From: Acidobacteriota bacterium
GTDB lineage: Bacteria > Acidobacteriota > Terriglobia > Acidiferrales > UBA7541
Length of the DNA stretch: 64,000 bases
Direction: 5' to 3'
NCBI GenBank assembly: GCA_027307115.1
Contig: DAHUXN010000013.1
Span: 1 to 64,000, forward strand
The translations under genes and the position numbers were made by a program. Numbering within the stretch: the first letter of the stretch is position 1; every line of letters starts with the position of its first letter. This document shows, piece by piece, positions 43,176 to 51,952 of this stretch. The notes under the pieces are model-generated. The model saw only the letters and a program-made list of their open reading frames with translations. It did not search any database and was not told the origin of the DNA.

Positions 43176-43813
43176 CGAGCGATCCCAAGGCGCCCCACGA
43201 AATAGCATTGCCCCAGCCAATCGAGGAAGAAAAATCCATTCCCTACTGGGAAATGTTGTTTCGTGAAACGATCGCCATAGAGTTATTAGCGAGCGTCCTC
43301 GTCTGGATCGCGCTCTGGTGGAATGCGCCTTTGGAGTTGCTCGCCGATCCCCAGCAAACTCCCAAGTTGGCTAAGGCACCATGGTATTTCACCGGATTGC
43401 AGGAGCTACTGCATTATTTCCCGCCATTTGTCGCCGGCATCATTCTTCCCACGCTGATTGTCGTTGCTTTGGTCGTAGTCCCTTTTTTCAATGTGAATAT
43501 CAAGGACGAGAACCTTTGGGTTCACCACAAATCACAACGATTGGCGATTCTGGGAATCGTTCTCGCGGCGCTCACCGTGCTGCTCATTCGCTTTGATGCA
43601 TGGGATGCCTTGCTCCCTGTTTGGCTCATCGCCATTTTCATGGGAATCGCCGCCGCAAACGAAGGGCGCCGCGATAGAGGATTTCGACGCTGGCTCAGCT
43701 CGAAGCCGCTCTCTTTCTGGATCATGACTTGGTTTCTGATGGAGGCGGTCGTATTGACTTCCGTCGGCACATTTTTCCGGGGGCCAGGCTGGTCCTGGAT
43801 CTGGCCTTGGTGA
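43172..43813 (+). CDS. Cytochrome b C-terminal subunit (subunit IV-like) with APWY Qo motif
   Basis: The 213-residue membrane protein with about four helices corresponds to the C-terminal half of cytochrome b. At 69-72 the Qo-site motif reads APWY (PLELL ... [13 protein letters not shown]), whereas PEWY is usual. The Glu that takes quinol protons is thus replaced by Pro, as in the rarer PPWY-type motifs. An extra helix pair at the C-terminus (about 125-165 and 180-205) makes it longer than chloroplast subunit IV (160 residues). It overlaps cytochrome b6 by 4 bases and the multihaem gene by 4 bases. Confidence 0.9.
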   Translation: MTSDPKAPHEIALPQPIEEEKSIPYWEMLFRETIAIELLASVLVWIALWWNAPLELLADPQQTPKLAKAPWYFTGLQELLHYFPPFVAGIILPTLIVVALVVVPFFNVNIKDENLWVHHKSQRLAILGIVLAALTVLLIRFDAWDALLPVWLIAIFMGIAAANEGRRDRGFRRWLSSKPLSFWIMTWFLMEAVVLTSVGTFFRGPGWSWIWPW

Positions 43814-45951
43814 ATCCGCAAAATGTTCGAGGGCTCATTGGCTGGGTTCGCCGCGTTTTTTTTGGTGATCCGGCCCGCCGCTTTGCTTGGGTAAGCCTCC
43901 TGCTCACGCTTTCACTTGCTGTGGCGCCGACGAAGGACTTTTTCAGACAATCGCGCCAGTATCAGCGACAATATTCCAAGGTCATTGAAAGACGTCCGGA
44001 CGCAAGGGCGCTGCGGGGCCGCATGGTCAGCGGCATTCACCAGATTTGGCTCCCCGACCTGGGCATACTGGACCGCTGCACAACTTGCCACCTGGGCATC
44101 GCTGAACCAACCCTCGCGGACGCTTCCGTACCCCAACCATTTCGTGCACACCCGCCGATTCCGCACGACGCGGAAAAATGGGGCTGCGTTGTTTGCCACC
44201 GCGGCCAAGGCCCGGCAACCGAAGTGGCGGAGGCCCACGAGACGACCGTCGCATGGGAACAGCCCATTCTTCCCGTCCATTTCATCCAAGCTTCCTGCGG
44301 AACTTGCCACCTTGACGATCTTCCCCAAGCTCCCCAGCTCGACCAGGGACGCCAGTTGCTGGCTCGCTTCGACTGCACAGGATGTCACAAGATCGCTGGC
44401 ATTGACCGCCCGGCGATGCTGGGCCCAGACCTGACGGATATTGGCACCAAGGTGAGCCGTGAGTGGCTTTACAAGTGGCTCAAAGAACCTCGAACCATCG
44501 CGGACGCGAACGGCAACGTAACTGTTGACGGTATTGATTTCGGTGAGCCGCGGATGCCCACGTTTCGGCTGAGCGATTCGGAACTGCAGGACCTCTCTGC
44601 ATACTTGAGCACGCGGAATGCGCATCCGATCCGGCCTTACCATTTCGATCCTCGAATTGTCGCCTCTTTGTCGAAGCGGCAGGATGTCGCCGATCAAGGC
44701 GAAGCGCGTTTCCGGCAGATGTTTTGTTCCACTTGCCATTCGTTGGCCGTCACTCGCGCCGGGGAAACTTCGCTTATCGGAGGCGATATCGGGCCGGAAT
44801 TGACCAAAATCGGTAGCAAGGTCAATCCCGACTGGCTCGCTGCTTGGCTGCGCAATCCCCAAGAATATCTGCCGCACAGCCAGATGCCCCGCTATGAATG
44901 GTCGGATGCCGACCTCTACGAAGTGACGCGTTACATGGAAACAAAGCTCACCGACCCAGATCTGCTCGCGGACGTGCCGAAGCTTGGTTCACCGACAAAA
45001 ACCGAGATCGAGGCCGGTCAGCGCCTATTCGTTGATAAAGGCTGCGCGAGCTGTCATGTGACGGAAGGCCTTAGTCCGCAGGAGGATTTTGGCCCCGATC
45101 TTTCCGCGATCGGATCCCGCAATATTTCCCAACTGGACTTCGGCCCAGCGAAAGTTCAGCCAACACTAATTGCTTATCTAAAGTCGAAGATCTCGAATCC
45201 GCTCTCTGTCAATCCGTCCGGGCGCATGCCGCAATATCACCTGGACCAAGCAAGTCTGGACGCCGTTACGACGGCCCTCTTGAGCTTGACGGGACCGCCG
45301 TCGACCCGCGGAATGGAGAAATTGATCGTCGCGCGCCAAAATCCGGAATTTCATCCCGCCGGCGAATTCGGGAAGCTCTACGAGCGATATAAGTGTTACG
45401 CGTGCCACAAATTCAATGGCTTCGGCGGCACTCTTGCACCCGACCTTTCTTATGAAGGGAGCCGCGCAACGCGACAGTGGCTGCTCCAGTTTATGGAGAA
45501 TCCGCAAACTCTGCGGCCTACGCTGGTGCTTCGCATGCCACAATTTAATATGCCGGAACGTGACGCGGCCGTCTTTGCGGACTATTTTGAAACGGCGATG
45601 CAGAGCCCTGCCGTGGACGCCACATTGGACCGTAAGCAATTTACTCCGACGATGGCCGCGGCAGGCAAGCAGCTTTACGAAAAGAAGTATCAGTGCCAGG
45701 CATGTCACACGATTGGCTCCGCAGGCGGATACGTAGGACCGAGCTTGGGCAACGCCGGCAACTGGCTGACGCCAGGATGGATTGAGGCATGGCTTCGCAA
45801 TCCGCAAGCGCTCGTACCCGGAACGATTGAACCGAGGCAGGCTTTCACGGCGGATGAAATTCAAGCTCTGACGGCTTATCTGTTGACCTTGAAGCAAAGT
45901 GGTCCTGCCAACGGTGCAGCGGCCGCGCCGAGCGCCAGGGGGACGAAATGA
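43810..45951 (+). CDS. Membrane-anchored octahaem cytochrome c of the bc-like complex
   Basis: The 713-residue protein has eight CXXCH motifs: CTTCH, CVVCH, CGTCH, CTGCH, CSTCH, CASCH, CYACH and CQACH. One membrane helix lies near the N-terminus (about 25-45). The first three haem motifs are closely spaced; each of the last five begins a class I cytochrome c domain of about 90-110 residues (GPDLT-IG, W--AWL--P, MP motifs). It probably replaces cytochrome c1/f as acceptor from the Rieske protein and as a wire into the periplasm. The GTG at 43810 overlaps the previous stop (GTGA); an earlier ATG lies inside the previous gene. The stop overlaps the next start. Confidence 0.93.
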   Translation: MNPQNVRGLIGWVRRVFFGDPARRFAWVSLLLTLSLAVAPTKDFFRQSRQYQRQYSKVIERRPDARALRGRMVSGIHQIWLPDLGILDRCTTCHLGIAEPTLADASVPQPFRAHPPIPHDAEKWGCVVCHRGQGPATEVAEAHETTVAWEQPILPVHFIQASCGTCHLDDLPQAPQLDQGRQLLARFDCTGCHKIAGIDRPAMLGPDLTDIGTKVSREWLYKWLKEPRTIADANGNVTVDGIDFGEPRMPTFRLSDSELQDLSAYLSTRNAHPIRPYHFDPRIVASLSKRQDVADQGEARFRQMFCSTCHSLAVTRAGETSLIGGDIGPELTKIGSKVNPDWLAAWLRNPQEYLPHSQMPRYEWSDADLYEVTRYMETKLTDPDLLADVPKLGSPTKTEIEAGQRLFVDKGCASCHVTEGLSPQEDFGPDLSAIGSRNISQLDFGPAKVQPTLIAYLKSKISNPLSVNPSGRMPQYHLDQASLDAVTTALLSLTGPPSTRGMEKLIVARQNPEFHPAGEFGKLYERYKCYACHKFNGFGGTLAPDLSYEGSRATRQWLLQFMENPQTLRPTLVLRMPQFNMPERDAAVFADYFETAMQSPAVDATLDRKQFTPTMAAAGKQLYEKKYQCQACHTIGSAGGYVGPSLGNAGNWLTPGWIEAWLRNPQALVPGTIEPRQAFTADEIQALTAYLLTLKQSGPANGAAAAPSARGTK

Positions 45952-46424
45952 GAGCCGGCGCACTCCTGTTTTCGGCGGCTCTTGGATTCGCTGTACTCGC
46001 TGGCTGCGCCCGTAAATCTGCGCTCGTAAAATTCGATCCCCTGCAGAACGCTTATGACACGGAACCGGACTGGAATGACGCACAGCGGATCATCCCGCTC
46101 AACTACGAAGAGGCTCAAGGAAAGCAGATTTTCTACGAGCAATGTGTTTGGTGCCACGCGGACCAAACCCCTGCTGGGCCTTCGAATCGCTCCAACGTGA
46201 CTCCAGCTCCGCCGCTATGGAACGATGGCGCGACTCTGAATTCGCTGAGCGACGCATTTCTCGAGAAATTCACCGCGCAAGGAGGCACGGCCATGGGAAA
46301 ATCGGCAATGATGCCGGCTTATGGCCAGACTTTGACGCCGGAGGAAATCCGTGCGGTCGTCGCGTATGCCCGCGCGATTGCCGTGCCCGCGCTTCGGGCC
46401 ACGTCCCGACCAGGCCAGAAGTAA
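45948..46424 (+). CDS. Monohaem cytochrome c lipoprotein
   Basis: The 158-residue protein has a lipobox LAGC (Cys20), so it is lipid-anchored, and one c-haem motif CVWCH (Cys66-His70). The likely axial Met is in MMPAYGQTLTPEEIRAVVAYAR, a normal class I ending. It overlaps the octahaem gene by 4 bases (ATGA), so production is probably coupled. Similar lipoprotein cytochromes occur in alternative complex III (ActE), and the present complex may use it as final electron donor to an oxidase or to the cupredoxin. Confidence 0.92.
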   Translation: MRAGALLFSAALGFAVLAGCARKSALVKFDPLQNAYDTEPDWNDAQRIIPLNYEEAQGKQIFYEQCVWCHADQTPAGPSNRSNVTPAPPLWNDGATLNSLSDAFLEKFTAQGGTAMGKSAMMPAYGQTLTPEEIRAVVAYARAIAVPALRATSRPGQK

Positions 46425-46439
46425 ATGTGAGAGGGGTTC

Positions 46440-47798
46440 ATGAAATTTCGTGAAGGACTTCACAACTCTTGGAAACCGCTTCTCACTGTTGCTACCGTTC
46501 TGCTCACGTGCGGTTCGACATTTGCTCAGGTCAGTCCGGCAGAAATCTTGAACCCCAGGCTGAAAGCGGCAGAGGCAAGGTATCTTCCCCAACTCGAGTC
46601 GCTTCATCAGGCAATCGCTGTGACGAAATTCCCTTTTTCCTTTGCCCTTGCCCGCTACGTTCAATCCGAACCCAACAAACAAACTCCCTTCGACTCGCGA
46701 GGGATTGAATTTGTCTATTTCCAGAATCGCGTGGTCTTGAAAGTCTCGGGAATATACAGCGCGGCATACAACGCGGATCAGCTGACGCAAAACGAGCGCG
46801 CGTCGCGCATCTTTCGGGATGTAATGACGCCGATTCTTCGGCTCGTTGCTGAGCAGATCCCTCGCGATGTGGACTGCGATGACATCGGATTCGAAATCGT
46901 TTATCACGCGCATACATCCAGCAAGAACTACGACTATGAGGGAAAGGAAGTTCTCGCCGCCGTGCTCGACATAGCCGATGCATTCGCACTTGTCAACGCG
47001 TCTGAACGGGAACGACAGGACATTCTGAATCGCTCCAGAATTTATGTGAACGGCAAAGATTTTGGTTTGGCGCTGGACCAACTTGACCCGTTTGACGTCG
47101 AGGCGCTCGCCCGCTCCGTTCCTGGCCGGACGGCCGCTCCCGCCTCGCCCGGCGCCGGAGGGATTAGTTCATCCAATACGGACCCCCCTGCTGCTTCTCC
47201 TGCTCCGACCGGCGCGGAGGCCGGCAAAATACACCGAGCGGCGCCTGCGGCGGTCACGGCTCCTGCCGCGGAGGCTCAGCCGCCGCTTGCTGCCTCGTCT
47301 TCTCTGACTGCATCGAGGCTGGCCCCTACACAAGCCGACGCCCAACGACTGCAGTCTCAGTTCCAATCGCAACTCGATGCGCTCGTGAAGACCAACGGAA
47401 CGGATTTTCATTTCGTTGATTATGCGCCGCCATCTTTTGTCGTTTATCACAATAAGATTGTTCTTCAGTTTACGCTTCGCGATCCCGCGCAATTCCAAAC
47501 GAGCAGCAGCTCCATTTATAAGCGTGCGGCGCAGAGCTTCGATCTCTTTCTGGCGCCTCGGCTGAAAGCCTTAATGCAGAAGCTGCCTTCCAGCGACGAA
47601 ATTGAGGCCATCGATTTCTCGGTTCTGCACCATCTTGGTGGTGACAAGGAATCTTCGGAGGCGGCCGAGTTTATTTGTCCTGTAAAAGCGTTGCGATCTT
47701 TCACCGGAGACGAAATCACCAGTCAAGACTTAATTAATCAAAGCGTAGTCCTGGTGAATGGCATTCGGATTACATTGAATTTGCAGGCGGTCGAATAA
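46440..47798 (+). CDS. Secreted protein with internal duplication, unknown function
   Basis: The 452-residue exported protein has a signal peptide to about residue 29. Two related modules (about 40-212 and 300-450) are joined by a Pro/Ala/Ser-rich linker (about 216-300). Shared landmarks are FVYFQNRVVLKVSG versus FVVYHNKIVLQFTL, the helix RIFRDVMTPILRLVAEQIP versus RAAQSFDLFLAPRLKALMQKLP, and ILNRSRIYVNGKDFGLAL versus LINQSVVLVNGIRITLNL. No haem or metal motif is seen. It starts 15 bases after the cytochrome lipoprotein and is likely part of the same operon. I do not recognise the family. Confidence 0.75.
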   Translation: MKFREGLHNSWKPLLTVATVLLTCGSTFAQVSPAEILNPRLKAAEARYLPQLESLHQAIAVTKFPFSFALARYVQSEPNKQTPFDSRGIEFVYFQNRVVLKVSGIYSAAYNADQLTQNERASRIFRDVMTPILRLVAEQIPRDVDCDDIGFEIVYHAHTSSKNYDYEGKEVLAAVLDIADAFALVNASERERQDILNRSRIYVNGKDFGLALDQLDPFDVEALARSVPGRTAAPASPGAGGISSSNTDPPAASPAPTGAEAGKIHRAAPAAVTAPAAEAQPPLAASSSLTASRLAPTQADAQRLQSQFQSQLDALVKTNGTDFHFVDYAPPSFVVYHNKIVLQFTLRDPAQFQTSSSSIYKRAAQSFDLFLAPRLKALMQKLPSSDEIEAIDFSVLHHLGGDKESSEAAEFICPVKALRSFTGDEITSQDLINQSVVLVNGIRITLNLQAVE

Positions 47799-47840
47799 AG
47801 CAGTTAGTGCAGCACGAATGACCGCGGATTAGCAAAGCAG

Positions 47841-48791
47841 ATGAGGTTCAGGTTGTCGTGTTACAGTTGGCCCGTGCGACCCGAGATTGAGCAAGTCGTC
47901 CAATTGATTCAGCGCGGGGACCCAAAGTCATTGGAAGAAGCGCTGGAATTGCTTCAGAAAACAGTCTTTTCCTTCAGCATGAAGGTGTGCGGGCAGCGGC
48001 AGGATGCTGAAGACACCATGCAGGAAGTGCTTCTCAAATCGGTTCCCAACCTGCCTAAATTTGACAGCCCCAAGGCCTTGATGGTTTGGCTCTATAAGGT
48101 AGCCAAGAACCGCTGCCTGATGAGCAGACGCAAGAGCAGATTTGCTCCCAAGGAAGATCTCTCCCTCGAAGAATTGATGCCCGACCGTCAGGAATTGCGG
48201 AAGCTGTCGGGGAGCCCCGGTGGGACGCCAGAGACTGCTATGTTGCGTCGGGAGAATGCAAAGCGGCTCCGAGAAGCAGTGCAGAAATTGCCATCGGACT
48301 ATCGTCTCATCCTTGTGCTCCACGACATGGAAGAGTTGTCCGACGGGGACGTCGCCGAAATCACCGGCCTTCGGCCCGGGACGATCCGTGTGCGACTTCA
48401 CCGGGCGCGCCTCTTCGTACGAAAGGAACTCGCCAAGCGGGATCAGCATCGTGTGCGTCGCGAAACGGCGAAACCTTCCGCAGAAACACATCTCCCCGCG
48501 CAGCCGCGCCAACGGCGCTGCAAGGAAATGTTCGCCGAACTCTCAAACTATCTTGATAACGAGCTTGATGATTCCCTTTGCGAAGAACTGGAAAAACACA
48601 TGGACGGCTGCGAGCCTTGCAAAGCCTTCCTATCAAGTTTAGAAAAGTCGATCTTGCAGTGCCGAACGGCACCAAATCAGTCCCCCGACCCGCGCATTAC
48701 CGCGAGACTCAGGCGCGAATTGATGTCGGAGTATCAAGGATTAATGAGCAAGGTCACCAGACACGACTCCAGGGAAGTTAGCCGAAGGTAG
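47841..48791 (+). CDS. ECF sigma factor with C-terminal zinc-binding anti-sigma (ZAS) domain
   Basis: The 316-residue protein has sigma region 2 (about 35-100; DAEDTMQEVLLK, MVWLYKVAKNRCL) and region 4 (about 140-195; LPSDYRLILVLHDMEELSDGDVA), followed by a zf-HC2 domain (about 225-270). The zinc ligands are Cys227, His253, Cys257 and Cys260; the 26-residue step from Cys to His and the H-x3-C-x2-C motif match redox-sensing RsrA. No membrane helix follows. The sigma factor therefore appears to carry its own inhibitor. It sits 42 bases after the redox island and may control it. ATG 47841 or GTG 47874 could be the start. Confidence 0.85.
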   Translation: MRFRLSCYSWPVRPEIEQVVQLIQRGDPKSLEEALELLQKTVFSFSMKVCGQRQDAEDTMQEVLLKSVPNLPKFDSPKALMVWLYKVAKNRCLMSRRKSRFAPKEDLSLEELMPDRQELRKLSGSPGGTPETAMLRRENAKRLREAVQKLPSDYRLILVLHDMEELSDGDVAEITGLRPGTIRVRLHRARLFVRKELAKRDQHRVRRETAKPSAETHLPAQPRQRRCKEMFAELSNYLDNELDDSLCEELEKHMDGCEPCKAFLSSLEKSILQCRTAPNQSPDPRITARLRRELMSEYQGLMSKVTRHDSREVSRR

Positions 48792-48899
48792 GCCCGCACA
48801 AGTCCGTTCCAAACCCTTCAGTATTTTCCTGTAACAAAATCCGCCTTCTTGCATTTATTGGTGTGGCTCCGAATTACCGGAGTCTATGGAGGCACGCGA

Positions 48900-49364
48900 A
48901 TGATCATTGCTAAGGTTCTGCTTACTCAGCCACTTAAGGCGGAGCGTCAGTTCGTCGCGACGACCGGCAGTGAACATCACATGTTGCTCGACGATGCAGC
49001 CGGGAGCACCGGTCCCAAGCCTGTCGAGCTGGTCGCAGTTGGGTTGGCAGGATGTACGGCATTCGATGTCATCACCGTCCTTCGACAGAAGTACCACCAA
49101 AAAGTGACTGGCTACGAAGTGCGAGTGGAAGCCGATCAGGCGGAACGTCCACCGCAAGTTTTTACCTCGGTGCGCCTCCATCATGTGGTCACTGGATTCG
49201 AAATAGATCCTACGGCAATCCAGGAAGCTATCCGACTCTCCGAGGAGAAGTACTGCTCGGTTGGTGTGATGGTGAAGCAAACGGCCCGCCTCCACACGAC
49301 CTACGAGATCGTCGAAGAGAAAACGCCGTGGCTCGCGCCGACTCCAGAAGCTGTACAAGGGTGA
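48900..49364 (+). CDS. OsmC/Ohr-family peroxiredoxin-like protein
   Basis: The 154-residue cytoplasmic protein has the two family cysteines, Cys52 (VGLAGCTAFDVI) and Cys119 (EEKYCSVGVM), in the usual contexts, with Arg16 (LKAERQF) as candidate active-site Arg. The family reduces organic hydroperoxides with lipoylated proteins or detoxifies other electrophiles. GGAGG 7 bases before ATG 48900 fixes the start. It is 9 bases before a tolC-like gene and so heads the efflux operon. Confidence 0.88.
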   Translation: MIIAKVLLTQPLKAERQFVATTGSEHHMLLDDAAGSTGPKPVELVAVGLAGCTAFDVITVLRQKYHQKVTGYEVRVEADQAERPPQVFTSVRLHHVVTGFEIDPTAIQEAIRLSEEKYCSVGVMVKQTARLHTTYEIVEEKTPWLAPTPEAVQG

Positions 49365-49373
49365 AATCTCTCA

Positions 49374-50825
49374 ATGAGAATGTGCGGACGACAAAGCTGT
49401 AAAGAAAGCCAAAGCTTGCGAAAGCCTCTCGGGCGACTACAAGGCGTAACTCGCTTTGCAGAGAACGCCCTGTTGATCTCACTACTTGTGTTGTCGATTC
49501 CGGGATCGCTCACCGCACAACAAACGCAGCATCTCTCGCCTATTACTCTCCAACAGGCAGTCAGCATCGCGCTGGAAAAGAACCCGGAGCACAAAGCAGC
49601 GCTCGCTGACACAAGGGCCGCTTCATCTGACGTGAAGGAAGCCCGATCTTTTCTTCTGCCGCGCGTAACGTTCTCCGAGACAGCCACCCGTGGCAACGAC
49701 CCTGTGTACGTATTTGGCAGCAAGTTGCGACAGCAGCGGTTCACGACGGCAGACTTCGCACTCAACGAATTGAACACGCCGGCTCCCTTCGGCAACTTCA
49801 CGACGCGCTTTGACGGAACCTGGGATCTCTTCGATTCGTTCGCGAGCTGGCACGCGATCAACCGTGCGGAGCGGGTGAAGGATGCCGTTGGCCATCAAAT
49901 GGAACGTACCGACCAGGAAATCATCTTCCGCGCTGTGGACTCGTATTACGGAGTGCTACTTGCGAAGAAACAACTGGAGGTCGCCGAGCAAAGCATGAAG
50001 ACGGCGCAGGCCATTCTCGACCGAAGCAAGGATCGCTTCGAAAGCGGCGTGGTCGTTGAATCCGATTTACTGAGCGCCCAAGTCCGGCTGGCAACTCGCA
50101 AGCAGGAACTCATTCGTGCCCAAAATAGCCTGGCACTGGCGCGTGCACAGTTGAGCACCTCCATAGGACTCCCTGCGGAGAACGAATTCGATCCAGACGA
50201 AACCCTCGTGGAAAGAAGCCTCCCAGCAACACCGCTCGAAGAGGCAGAGAAGACGGCGCTAGAAAAGCGCCCCGATCTGAGGCGGATCCGCTCGGAAGAA
50301 GCGGCGCAGCAGCAAAGCGTCTCCATTGCGAAATCGTCATTCGGTCCGCGGGTGAATGCTTTTGGAGGCTGGGAAGCGGACAACCCAACTTTCGTCGCCG
50401 CTGGCGGCGGAAATAACTGGCTGGCCGGCATCGAAGTTCAGTTCGATCTTTTCGAAGGCGGAGCCAAGCGGGCTCGGCTTTCCCATGAGCGCGCAATGCA
50501 GGAGAAGGTTGCAGCAGCAAAGGAAATGGCCATCGATGCTACTCAGCTAGAAGTGCGCCGCGCCTACTATGATCTGGACTCCGCTCGCCAGCAGCTCGAA
50601 GTGGCTCGCGCAACGATTGCGGAGTCTCAGGAAAGCCTGCGCATCAATCAAAACCGCTACGACTCCGGCCTTTCCACGATTACCGATCTACTCGCGGCCG
50701 AAGAGGCCGCCCGGCGCAGCCAGACGGATTATTGGGAAGCCGTCTATCGCTATCACACTGGCTACGCGAATCTCGAACTCGCCAGCGGCACTTTGAATCC
50801 TCAGTCTCCCGTGGTGACGCCATGA
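49374..50825 (+). CDS. TolC-family outer-membrane efflux protein
   Basis: The 483-residue exported channel has two repeats of the long alpha-helical OEP domain (about 55-250 and 270-470), starting LQQAVSIALEKNPEHKAALAD, with RFESGVVVESDLLSAQVRL and RYDSGLSTITDLLAAEEAA at matching positions in each half. A basic N-terminal stretch before the hydrophobic segment (LLISLLVLSIPGSLTAQ) makes the signal peptide long; no later ATG is available. It forms the exit duct for the RND pump in this operon. The stop overlaps the next ATG. Confidence 0.93.
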   Translation: MRMCGRQSCKESQSLRKPLGRLQGVTRFAENALLISLLVLSIPGSLTAQQTQHLSPITLQQAVSIALEKNPEHKAALADTRAASSDVKEARSFLLPRVTFSETATRGNDPVYVFGSKLRQQRFTTADFALNELNTPAPFGNFTTRFDGTWDLFDSFASWHAINRAERVKDAVGHQMERTDQEIIFRAVDSYYGVLLAKKQLEVAEQSMKTAQAILDRSKDRFESGVVVESDLLSAQVRLATRKQELIRAQNSLALARAQLSTSIGLPAENEFDPDETLVERSLPATPLEEAEKTALEKRPDLRRIRSEEAAQQQSVSIAKSSFGPRVNAFGGWEADNPTFVAAGGGNNWLAGIEVQFDLFEGGAKRARLSHERAMQEKVAAAKEMAIDATQLEVRRAYYDLDSARQQLEVARATIAESQESLRINQNRYDSGLSTITDLLAAEEAARRSQTDYWEAVYRYHTGYANLELASGTLNPQSPVVTP

Positions 50826-51952
50826 GCCGTAAGAAACATGCAATCACAGTGCTTTCCATGTTGATGATCGGTTTGATCGCGACGTTGGCCGGCTGCACGA
50901 ACGAGCGCAGTCCAGCGGCCGCTCCACCAGAAACGTTGAGCAATGTTTCGGTGATTGCTGTGCAGAAGACGGCGGTGCCTGACTGGTTGGAAGCCGTCGG
51001 AACGGTGCGCGCCGCACAAACGAGCCAAGTTTCTAGCCAGATGATGGGCAACATCGTCGAAATCCGCGCGCATGAAGGTGACCGCGTGCAACAGGGTCAG
51101 GTGCTCGCGATCATTGACGACGCGCAACCTCGCTCCGTAGTGAATCAGGCCACAGCTGCTGTGGCCGCGTCGGAACAGGAAATCGCCGCTGCCGATTCGG
51201 ACTTTGCACTCGCCGATGCGACGCTGAAGCGCTACCAGCAGCTTTACGACAAGAAATCCGTCAGCCCGCAGGAGTTCGACGAGATCAAAGCCCGCTACCA
51301 ATCAGCTGTAGCCCACCGGGATATGGCGCGGGCCGGTCAATCGCAAGCCAATGCCGCACTCACGCAGGCTCGAACCTCGCTCGGCTACACGCGACTTCGC
51401 GCCCCTTTTGCCGGAGTAGTGACGCAAAAAATGGCCGATGAGGGCACGCTGGCGTCGCCCGGCATGCCCATCTTCACCATCGAAGACACGCGAAGCTATC
51501 GTCTTGAAGTGACGGTAAATGAAAGCGACATCCGTCTTGTACATCCCGGGCAGACGGCCCCCGTATCGATCGACGCCTTGGGCAATGCCCAGCTTATCGG
51601 CAAGGTTGTGCAAATCGTTCCTGCAGCCGATCCGTCGAGCCGTAGCTTTCTGGTGAAAGTCGGGTTGCCCTCTGATGCGCATCTCCGCTCCGGACTCTTC
51701 GGGAGAGTTCGCTTCTCACGCGGCGCGCGATCGGTATTGTTGATTCCACGCACGTCATTGGTAGAGCGCGGCCAACTCGAGGGAGTTTACGTGCTCGACG
51801 CGAACGAGATCGCCGAATTGCGTTACGTCACGCTGGGCAACAGTACCGGAGGACAGATGGAAGTTCTCTCCGGATTACAGGACGGAGAAAAGCTAGTTGC
51901 TGCACCCGGAGATCGCGACTTGGGCGGCAAGCGAATCGCAACACGGCCATGA
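50822..51952 (+). CDS. RND efflux membrane-fusion lipoprotein
   Basis: The 376-residue periplasmic adaptor has a lipobox LAGC (Cys25), barrel-sandwich half motifs ([23 protein letters not shown] and [23 protein letters not shown]) around a coiled-coil hairpin (about 105-185), and a beta-barrel domain. It overlaps tolC by 4 bases and the pump gene by 4 bases, so the three are translationally coupled. Confidence 0.94.
   Translation: MSRKKHAITVLSMLMIGLIATLAGCTNERSPAAAPPETLSNVSVIAVQKTAVPDWLEAVGTVRAAQTSQVSSQMMGNIVEIRAHEGDRVQQGQVLAIIDDAQPRSVVNQATAAVAASEQEIAAADSDFALADATLKRYQQLYDKKSVSPQEFDEIKARYQSAVAHRDMARAGQSQANAALTQARTSLGYTRLRAPFAGVVTQKMADEGTLASPGMPIFTIEDTRSYRLEVTVNESDIRLVHPGQTAPVSIDALGNAQLIGKVVQIVPAADPSSRSFLVKVGLPSDAHLRSGLFGRVRFSRGARSVLLIPRTSLVERGQLEGVYVLDANEIAELRYVTLGNSTGGQMEVLSGLQDGEKLVAAPGDRDLGGKRIATRP

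Noticed and set aside
43729-43809. Upstream start for the octahaem cytochrome inside the previous gene
   Set aside because: The GTG at 43810 gives a 4-base overlap like the other joins in this operon, and the extra residues are out-of-frame codons of subunit IV.
43912-44877. 321-codon minus-strand open frame
   Set aside because: Antisense to the octahaem cytochrome gene with its eight CXXCH motifs.
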